Positions 58,196 through 64,000 of a stretch of DNA of 64,000 nucleotides are shown here, piece after piece; position 1 is the stretch's first letter; each line of letters starts with the position of its first letter. The DNA is from Chloroflexota bacterium (GTDB taxonomy: Bacteria; Chloroflexota; Anaerolineae; UBA2200), in the NCBI GenBank assembly GCA_014360755.1, contig JACIWX010000001.1, positions 372,001 through 436,000 on the forward strand. The letters are read 5' to 3'. The notes under the pieces are model-generated. The model did no database searches and had not been told where the DNA came from. It saw only the letters and a list, made by a program, of their open reading frames with translations. Made by a program: the position numbers and the translations under genes.

Positions 58196-59800
58196 CTAAC
58201 GCCGTTCACTAGGATAACTGGGCAGAATCCAGTTGATCTTTTCGGCGGGCGGCACTGGCTCAAGCAAATACACGTCTACCCACTTGTACCAAAGCACCAG
58301 GTTGTCGTCATCATAACACAAGTCTATCCGCCGGCCAAGAATTTTGCTCCCGGTATCCGCGGCGGTGGCGAACCCATAGCCTGGCACATATACTTGGGTG
58401 CGCAGGCTGATCACCCTTGGATCCACAGCAACAATTCCCTTCCGCGCCCTCCAACCCAGTCTGGTGATGCCATACGTTGGATGGTCAGGATCTTTGCCGG
58501 CAGTGGGGGCGTTATACGAAGTAGCCAACATGCGCACTTTGCGCCAGTAACGGATCACCCCATCCGGAGTCTCCAGCTCTCGCACGACGATCTTGGTGCC
58601 ATAGGACACAATGCGCGTGGTAGGCGGGCGCTCAACCCACTCGTCGGTTGTGATCCGCTCCTTCTCCTGACCATCCTCGTAAACAATGCGGATGCGTCGT
58701 TTGCGCACTCCTGCTTTCCCTTGTTGATCTACACGTTGCTGATCTAATTCAAGCGTGTTATCTGGACGCCAGACGGTTTCAAAGGGAATAGATACGGTCT
58801 CCTCGATCCAATCCTCCACCACACGCACCACCCGCACAGTCATGTCTGCCGTGATCTCCGCATCCAGTTGTGGAATGGTGTAATCTTTGCCGAGCAACTC
58901 CACACCTGTTTCATGTAAGAGTTCAGCCACACTGCGGGCTTGCGTGCGGGTCTGGATCGTCCTGCCATCCACCTGAATCATCACCGGCTTGGCACGGTAG
59001 ATGTGGATATGCATGCCAGCCGTCAGCAAGGTACCCAAAAGGGGTTGCACCCGATCGCCCAAATACAAAGCAATGCCTTCATTCAGCAATGCCTCACCTA
59101 CCGTACGCGCGACAGTGTGAATGACGGTTTGCACAGCGCCATCCTGGATGGACAAAGCAATAGCACGCTGCAGTTTGATGCGCGTCCACAAAGGCGTCGG
59201 CGCACCTCCCAATCCATGCAGCCATCCACGCACCAATGGCCAGCGGTTTGGCGTCCATTGATAATGCGGCAGAGACGCATCCAGGCTCACCAGTACGCCA
59301 TCTAGCATCAACCGATCATAGTCTTTAGGGTTCAAACCCACCTCGCGCAATACGTCCCCTACCCGTCGGCTGTGCGTATAGTGTTCTATGATCTGTCCAT
59401 CCGCTTCAATCAACACCGGTAGCGCTTTTTGCACAATGATCGTTTGCTGCTCCTCTAGTGAAGCATCGAGCGAGGGCAGAACAACGTCCCCTGGCTGCAA
59501 GTTTAAACCGACTTCGCGCAGATACGCTCCAACAGTCCGCTGGTGGGTTGTTGACCTCCACACCTGTCCATTCACTTCCAGCGTGACCATTACACCCGAG
59601 TGTGCATAACTTGCAGCCATAACAGCCACAAGAAACGCAATACCGAGCAGGGAAAGGAACCCCGCTGGCAATCGAGCGCTCCTGGTGACAGGCAAAGGAT
59701 ACGCCTGAGACGGTGCTGATATTCTAAGCAATACTTCGTCTTGTTCAGCCAACTGCCGTTGTTTCCTCAATAGTTCTTTAGTAACGACCGGGCATATCAA
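58196..59800 (-). CDS. YabE-like protein: DUF348 repeats, G5 domain, 3D domain
   Basis: 534 aa. N-terminal membrane segment (about 45-65), then four ubiquitin-like DUF348 units (for example VTLEVNGQVWRSTTHQRTVG...; VMIQVDGRTIQTRTQARSV), a G5 domain (about 350-425, IPFETVWRPDNTLELDQQRV) and a C-terminal 3D domain with the three aspartates in VAVDPRVISL, AAADTGSKILG and RIDLCYDD. Predicted cell-wall-active lytic transglycosylase of the Rpf/Sps type. Start TTG 59800 with a weak ribosome site. Confidence 0.9.
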   Translation of the reverse strand: MICPVVTKELLRKQRQLAEQDEVLLRISAPSQAYPLPVTRSARLPAGFLSLLGIAFLVAVMAASYAHSGVMVTLEVNGQVWRSTTHQRTVGAYLREVGLNLQPGDVVLPSLDASLEEQQTIIVQKALPVLIEADGQIIEHYTHSRRVGDVLREVGLNPKDYDRLMLDGVLVSLDASLPHYQWTPNRWPLVRGWLHGLGGAPTPLWTRIKLQRAIALSIQDGAVQTVIHTVARTVGEALLNEGIALYLGDRVQPLLGTLLTAGMHIHIYRAKPVMIQVDGRTIQTRTQARSVAELLHETGVELLGKDYTIPQLDAEITADMTVRVVRVVEDWIEETVSIPFETVWRPDNTLELDQQRVDQQGKAGVRKRRIRIVYEDGQEKERITTDEWVERPPTTRIVSYGTKIVVRELETPDGVIRYWRKVRMLATSYNAPTAGKDPDHPTYGITRLGWRARKGIVAVDPRVISLRTQVYVPGYGFATAADTGSKILGRRIDLCYDDDNLVLWYKWVDVYLLEPVPPAEKINWILPSYPSERR

Positions 59801-59846
59801 CCGGGATGTTGAAAAGCATCGGCATAACTAGATCTATCCCATCGTG

Positions 59847-61091
59847 TCATGACAACACAGCATGGGCAGCCGATTCACCAGCTAGGTAGCCTGTAGAGAA
59901 AGCGGCTTGTAAGTTATACCCCCCTGTATCGGCATCTACATCAATGACCTCTCCGCAGAAGTAGAGCCCTTTTACCAGCCGGGATTCCATGGTGCGTGGG
60001 TTGATTTCCCTTGTGTCAACACCCCCTGCAGTCACGATAGCTTCGCTAAGAGGACGGCTGCCCATTATAGTCACACGCAAATCCTGCAAAAGTGCCACAA
60101 GACGTTTTCTCTCGGTCGTTGTAATCTGATGGGCAAGCTTGTCGGCCGGGATGCCAAGCAGCGCAACAAACACTGGGATCATCTTTCTGGGCAAAAATTC
60201 GTCCAAGAAGTTATGCCATCGCTGGCGTCCATGTGCATCCAGCGCTCGGCGTACTCGTTCGTCCAACTCCTCGGCAGTCAAAGATGGCTTCAGATTGATG
60301 GACAAAGAAACCCGGCCTTGGCTCATGCCATCCACAGCCTTTTTGCTGAGCGTCAGCACAATAGGCCCTGACACTCCAAAATGTGTGAACAGCATCTCGC
60401 CGAATTCTTGGTGGATGGGTTTGTCATCCAACAAAAGAGTGCCTTGCACATTGCGCAAGCTAAGACCTTGCAGTGCGCGTACCCACGGCTCTTTGGTGAC
60501 CAATGGCACCAATGCAGGCCGGATGGGCACGATACGATGTCCTGCTTCCGCAGCGAGGCGGTATCCATCGCCGCTGGAACCTGTCCGCGGATAAGAGGCC
60601 CCTCCGGTAGCCAGGATCACTGCTGCTCCCAGTATGGTGCGCCCTCCTGCTTGGACACCCTGGATTTGCTTGTCCACAATCAAGAGGCGCTCTACTGGGC
60701 ACCTGCGCTGTATGCGCACGCCGCTCGTCTCCAGATAATGCTCCAGGGCATCTGCAACTTGCTGGGCATCATTGGAAGCGGGGAAAACACGCCCACCTCG
60801 TTCTACCACAGTAGGTACACCCCGCTGGTGAAAAAAAGCAATCAAATCCTCCACAAAGAAACGGGAGAACGCACCATATAGGAAATGGCCCGTCTCACCA
60901 AAATGGGTGATAAACTCAGTGAATTCCGCTTTATTGGTGAGATTGCAGCGGCCCTTGCCGGTCAGGCGCAGTTTATTGCCCAGCCGTGGTGTCTTCTCTA
61001 GCAGCAAAACCTCCGCGCCGCATTCTGCAGCACGGCCGGCAGCCATCATGCCTGAAGCACCACCGCCAACAACGATCACCTGTTTCGTCAT
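59847..61091 (-). CDS. HI0933-family NAD(P)/FAD-dependent oxidoreductase
   Basis: 414 aa. Dinucleotide site VVGGGASGMMAAGRAAECGA, KLRLTGKGRCNLTN signature, and C-terminal EAIVTAGGVDTREINPRTM and GEVIDVDADTGGYNLQAAFS. The family (BaiN-like) reduces various unsaturated substrates; no specific role can be read here. Length typical. Confidence 0.92.
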   Translation of the reverse strand: MTKQVIVVGGGASGMMAAGRAAECGAEVLLLEKTPRLGNKLRLTGKGRCNLTNKAEFTEFITHFGETGHFLYGAFSRFFVEDLIAFFHQRGVPTVVERGGRVFPASNDAQQVADALEHYLETSGVRIQRRCPVERLLIVDKQIQGVQAGGRTILGAAVILATGGASYPRTGSSGDGYRLAAEAGHRIVPIRPALVPLVTKEPWVRALQGLSLRNVQGTLLLDDKPIHQEFGEMLFTHFGVSGPIVLTLSKKAVDGMSQGRVSLSINLKPSLTAEELDERVRRALDAHGRQRWHNFLDEFLPRKMIPVFVALLGIPADKLAHQITTTERKRLVALLQDLRVTIMGSRPLSEAIVTAGGVDTREINPRTMESRLVKGLYFCGEVIDVDADTGGYNLQAAFSTGYLAGESAAHAVLS

Positions 61092-61106
61092 CCCATCTCA
61101 ATAACG

Positions 61107-61134
61107 GAAAAAGGGCGGGAACCATGCCCACCCT
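61107..61134 (-). terminator. Terminator of the SRP RNA gene
   Basis: On the minus strand GGGTGGG...CCCGCCC stem followed by TTTTT, about 15 nt past the RNA 3' end. Confidence 0.8.
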
Positions 61135-61147
61135 CAGCATTTGCGAT

Positions 61148-61414
61148 GGTCGTGCACCCTCTGTCGATGTCAACACACCAGCTTGCCACGGACAGCCAGC
61201 TCCAATCAGGCTACCCTACGGCACCCAGAGGGGACTGCTTACCGTTGCTTCCTCCCGGACCTGGCGGGGTTCGCAGGCCTCTGCCGCGTAGGACCCGATT
61301 TTCAACGCCGCTTGGCCGCAGCAGTCCTGACATGCTGCACCTCGAGAGGGAATTCGACCCCGCTATAGCGGCTTGCGGGTACAGGGCACCGCTAGCTCCC
61401 CGTCTAGCACGACC
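61148..61414 (-). ncRNA. ffs: Signal recognition particle RNA, large type with Alu domain
   Basis: 267 nt. The ends GGTCGTGC and GCACGACC pair. The Alu-type 5' domain reads TAGACGGGGAGCTAGCGGTG and TGCCCTGTACCCGC; the S-domain apical loop holds CCAGGTCCGGGAGGAAGCAA and GGTAAGC, the Ffh-binding motifs. This is the long Bacillus-like form, not the 4.5S form. Its ORFs in other frames are spurious. Confidence 0.94.
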
Positions 61415-61420
61415 AAATGT

Positions 61421-61449
61421 ATCTTACCTGTGCCTACTCCTTTTGTCAA
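61421..61449 (-). promoter_or_regulatory. Promoter of SRP RNA
   Basis: On the minus strand: TTGACA (61449-61444), 17-bp spacer, TAAGAT (61426-61421). The predicted start falls at the first base of the paired RNA end. Confidence 0.85.
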
Positions 61450-61463
61450 ACCTGCCACAACAG

Positions 61464-61549
61464 CGGAGAGGGCGGGATTTGAACCCGCGAGGCTCATCGC
61501 CTACACGATTTCCAATCGTGCGCACTCGACCAAGCTATGCGACCTCTCC
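61464..61549 (-). tRNA. tRNA-Ser (anticodon GGA)
   Basis: 86 nt class II tRNA. Acceptor GGAGAGG/CCTCTCC, anticodon loop TTGGAAA giving GGA, long variable arm, T arm GGGTTCAAATCCC. CCA not encoded. The third serine isoacceptor in the window. Confidence 0.96.
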
Positions 61550-61560
61550 GTCTACACCAA

Positions 61561-61588
61561 ATTATATCCTCAAAAAAAGATTGTGCAA
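61561..61588 (-). promoter_or_regulatory. Promoter of tRNA-Ser(GGA)
   Basis: On the minus strand: TTGCAC (61588-61583), 16-bp spacer, TATAAT (61566-61561). Its -35 box overlaps that of the divergent coiled-coil gene. Confidence 0.65.
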
Positions 61589-61609
61589 AATGCACTTTCA
61601 GAGTATAAT
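61581..61609 (+). promoter_or_regulatory. Promoter of the coiled-coil protein/selB genes
   Basis: TTGTGC (61581-61586), 17-bp spacer, TATAAT (61604-61609). Confidence 0.7.
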
Positions 61610-61708
61610 GAGAACGTAATGGTATTGTCCCTCTATCTAGGGCGCGCTATGCATTCCCAATCAACCTTATATCCCAACATCAGTTCCCGCAGTGAAGAGG
61701 AGGAAACA

Positions 61709-62857
61709 TTGGACCTGACCCAGATGACCCAATTGCTAACCTGGCTTGACGAGGAGCACCGCAAAGATAAGGCGATGCTGATGTCTTTGCAAAGCCAGCT
61801 CGATGTCCAGAAAGCCCAGCTTACCGACCAAGCTCGTCAATTGCAAGAGGTCCAGGCAGCGCTGACCCGCATTGAGGCGCAGCTCCCTGGGCTTGCCCAG
61901 ATTGAAAGTTCACTGCAGAACATTCGCACAGAATTTGCCGGCCTCTTGGCAAAACACGCTGCAGAACAGGAGGCACGAGAAGAAGCCCGCACGCGCACAG
62001 ATAAAGTAGAGACTGAGACTATCGCTAGAATTGTGCGCCAAGTACAAGAACGGGTAGATGCGCTGGGCTCTTTTGACAATACGGTGGCTGTCCTACGTGA
62101 AGAGGACAGCAAACTGCGCAGCGAGATGACCCGCGCCTTCACGCAGCTCGCTGAGATCGCCAAACGGCTGGAAGCCCAGGACCAACGCATCACCCTCGTC
62201 ACCCAAGATGTACAAGCCCTTCGAGATACTCTGACCAGTACGAGATTGACCCACGAAGGGTTGAGCAGCCAGATCATGGCACTCAAAGCTGCCCTGGAGG
62301 CGTTAGGGCCACGCCTTGATGCGAAAATCGAGCAACTCCCTCCGCTCATTGAGGAACTGGGCAAAAAGGAGCAGGCAGACATCATTGCTCTACAAGCCAA
62401 GCTGCAAGATCAAGACCGCCTGGTGGACGAACTGGGCAAAGAAATGCAGGCTTTCAAAGCATCCATAGCCCGTTGGGCAAAGCAGATGGAGAAGTTCACG
62501 GAGGACTTTGAGCGGGACCGCAAGACGTTGTACGATTTACGTGAACTGGAAAGGCAAATACGCCAGCAGGGGAATGAAGCCCTAGAATTGCAGCGACTGG
62601 CTGCGGAAAGGATGCGCACAGAACTGCGCGAGTGGCAGGATAACCAGCTGAAAGTAGACGAAGAGCAAACAGCACGTCTGGAGCAATTGCTCGCCTGGCA
62701 GCAAAAGGTCTCCAAGATTTTGGAAGACCTGGAACAACGCCTGGAGCAGAACCAAAAAGACATCAAGGCTCAGGCAGATGAATTATGGCAAGCCATGGCG
62801 AGTTACGTACAAGGGCAGATGAAACTCTTGGAAAATTTGCAAAAGAGGACGATCTGA
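61709..62857 (+). CDS. Long coiled-coil protein, function unknown (382 aa)
   Basis: Almost entirely heptad-like helix (for example SLQSQLDVQKAQLTDQARQL, DALGSFDNTVAVLREED, ELERQIRQQGNEALELQRLA), with no signal peptide or enzyme motif. TTG 61709 is chosen because GAGGAGG stands 5 nt upstream; in-frame ATGs at 61619 and 61649 would add 30 or 20 residues. The stop overlaps the selB start (TGATG), so the two are translationally coupled. Resembles SMC-like or scaffold rods only in composition. Confidence 0.8.
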   Translation: MDLTQMTQLLTWLDEEHRKDKAMLMSLQSQLDVQKAQLTDQARQLQEVQAALTRIEAQLPGLAQIESSLQNIRTEFAGLLAKHAAEQEAREEARTRTDKVETETIARIVRQVQERVDALGSFDNTVAVLREEDSKLRSEMTRAFTQLAEIAKRLEAQDQRITLVTQDVQALRDTLTSTRLTHEGLSSQIMALKAALEALGPRLDAKIEQLPPLIEELGKKEQADIIALQAKLQDQDRLVDELGKEMQAFKASIARWAKQMEKFTEDFERDRKTLYDLRELERQIRQQGNEALELQRLAAERMRTELREWQDNQLKVDEEQTARLEQLLAWQQKVSKILEDLEQRLEQNQKDIKAQADELWQAMASYVQGQMKLLENLQKRTI

Positions 62858-64000
62858 TGCGCGTTATCGGCACGGCAGGACATGTAGACCATGGCAAATC
62901 CACCCTGGTGCACGCGTTGACAGGCATTGACCCCGATCGCTTGAAAGAGGAAAAAGAACGCGAGATGACCATCGACCTCGGTTTCGCTTGGTTAAAGCTG
63001 CCCAGCGGCCGAGAAGTGAGCATAGTGGATGTCCCAGGCCATGAGGACTTTATTAAAAACATGCTGGCCGGAGTGGGGGGTATTGACCTTGCTCTTTTTG
63101 TCGTAGCCGCAGATGAGGGAGTCATGCCCCAAACACGCGAGCATCTCGCAATCCTGGATCTCTTGCAAGTTCGTGATGGCGTGATAGCCCTAACCAAGAG
63201 CGATCTGGTGGATGACCCCGAATGGCTAGAACTGGTGCAGGAAGAAGTGCGCAAGGAACTAGCAGGTTCAGTCCTGGAGAACGCCAAGATCATCCCTGTC
63301 TCTGCGCGCACAGGACAAGGCCTTTCCGAGTTACTGGACGAACTCGATCGCTTGCTCCAGGCTCCGCCCCCCCGTCATGAAACCGGGCGCCCACGCTTGC
63401 CCATTGACCGCGTATTCACCATCGCTGGCTTTGGCACGATTGTCACGGGCACACTCATTGATGGCCGCTTGCACCTTGGAGAAGAGGTGGAAATTTTGCC
63501 TGCGGGGATCAAAGCGCGCGTTCGAGGGCTGCAAACACACAAAGCCAAAGTAGAACTCGCCATTCCACCCAGTCGCGTGGCAGTGAACCTCGCTGGGGTC
63601 AGCAAAGACCAATTGCAACGCGGTGATGTCCTGACCACCCCGGGCGGGTTGCGTCCCACATCCTTGCTAGACACAAGGCTGCGTTTATTGAAAGATGCTC
63701 CCCGGCCATTGGGGCATAACCGAGTAGTGGATTTCTTCACCGGCACAGCCCAATGCGAGGCGCGGGTGCGCCTCCTGGACCGCAAAGAGCTAGCTCCTGG
63801 TGAAGAAAGCTGGGCACAATTCATCCTATCCGCGCCCGTTGCCGTAGTGAAAGGGGACCGCTTTATTATCCGCCAGGCTTCACCAAGCCTGACGCTTGGT
63901 GGGGGAGTGGTGGTTGATCCCCTGCCGCCACGACGGCATCGCCGCTTTCAAGCCAATGTGCTCACTCGCCTGGAACAACTGATGCACGGTACACCGGATG
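62857..64000 (+). CDS. selB: Selenocysteine-specific elongation factor (3' end outside window)
   Basis: SelB delivers Sec-tRNA to the ribosome at UGA codons with a SECIS element. The first 381 codons are present: G1 GTAGHVDHGKSTLVHAL, G3 DVPGHEDFIKNMLAG, G4 TKSD, then domain II (DRVFTIAGFGTIVTGTLIDG) and domain III up to the window edge. The mRNA-binding winged helices lie beyond. Implies a selenoprotein system in this genome, though no selA, selD or tRNA-Sec is in the window. Confidence 0.94.
   Translation, partial: MRVIGTAGHVDHGKSTLVHALTGIDPDRLKEEKEREMTIDLGFAWLKLPSGREVSIVDVPGHEDFIKNMLAGVGGIDLALFVVAADEGVMPQTREHLAILDLLQVRDGVIALTKSDLVDDPEWLELVQEEVRKELAGSVLENAKIIPVSARTGQGLSELLDELDRLLQAPPPRHETGRPRLPIDRVFTIAGFGTIVTGTLIDGRLHLGEEVEILPAGIKARVRGLQTHKAKVELAIPPSRVAVNLAGVSKDQLQRGDVLTTPGGLRPTSLLDTRLRLLKDAPRPLGHNRVVDFFTGTAQCEARVRLLDRKELAPGEESWAQFILSAPVAVVKGDRFIIRQASPSLTLGGGVVVDPLPPRRHRRFQANVLTRLEQLMHGTPD

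Noticed and set aside
61141-61619. Plus-strand ORFs of 75-157 aa and the first ~110 codons of the long ORF from 61373
   Set aside because: They run through the reverse complement of SRP RNA and tRNA-Ser; true start of the coiled-coil gene lies later, behind GAGGAGG.

Overview
The window looks like a chromosomal contig from a Chloroflexota bacterium, probably Anaerolineae-like. This is inferred, not proven. The support is a full-length SRP RNA with an Alu domain, a GAAC-N4-GTTC SOS box, lipoproteins and surface proteins with long Thr/Pro linkers, PA14 and LGFP-type surface repeats, GldG-type ABC exporters, and many dispersed short repeats. Promoters are unusually easy to read: at least a dozen are close to TTGACA-N16/17-TATAAT.

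Layout. 1-1430: end of serS, a tRNA operon (Ser-TGA, Ser-GCT, Arg-GCG) and a Trp/Arg-rich small membrane protein. 1.4-4.2 kb: rubrerythrin, a small anchored protein and an exported-looking AmrS radical SAM enzyme. 4.2-10.4 kb (minus): an operon for a GldA/GldFG-type ABC system, a DUF4340 protein and a lipoprotein. 10.5-30 kb: a catabolic island for a sugar or sugar acid. It holds a cupin, two Gfo/Idh/MocA dehydrogenases, three sugar isomerase/epimerase TIM barrels, a URO-D-family protein, a SIS isomerase, a UlaBA-type PTS permease, a PreA-like flavoprotein, a complete Liv-type ABC importer, a LacI regulator with its own operator, a DHDPS-family aldolase and a KDPG-type aldolase. 30-31.4 kb: a PpiC-type foldase and the remnant of a surface propeller protein. 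31.4-36 kb (minus): two M20 amidohydrolases and two small polytopic membrane proteins behind a promoter-proximal attenuator. 36-39.7 kb: a peptide-type ABC importer (binding protein and two permeases) without ATPases. 39.7-47 kb: SanA/YdcF protein, MalY-type PLP enzyme, DUF1028 protein and two paralogous secreted DNRLRE-linker-LamG proteins. 47-52.5 kb: half-size permease, FtsK-like ATPase, LexA with SOS boxes, a PA14/golvesin/LGFP surface protein and a candidate structured RNA. 52.5-64 kb: housekeeping genes (ybeY, pgpH, yqeY, rpsU, DUF503, C39-like peptidase, rsmA, yabE-like, HI0933-type flavoprotein, SRP RNA, tRNA-Ser-GGA, a coiled-coil protein and the start of selB).

The clearest unexplained structures are a five-copy MITE-like family with 15-bp terminal inverted repeats (one copy has a perfect 7-bp target duplication), a candidate attenuator or riboswitch leader before the membrane-protein/M20 operon at 35.6-35.96 kb, and a compact multi-hairpin RNA at 52.2-52.45 kb. 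No CRISPR array, prophage or intact transposase was seen.
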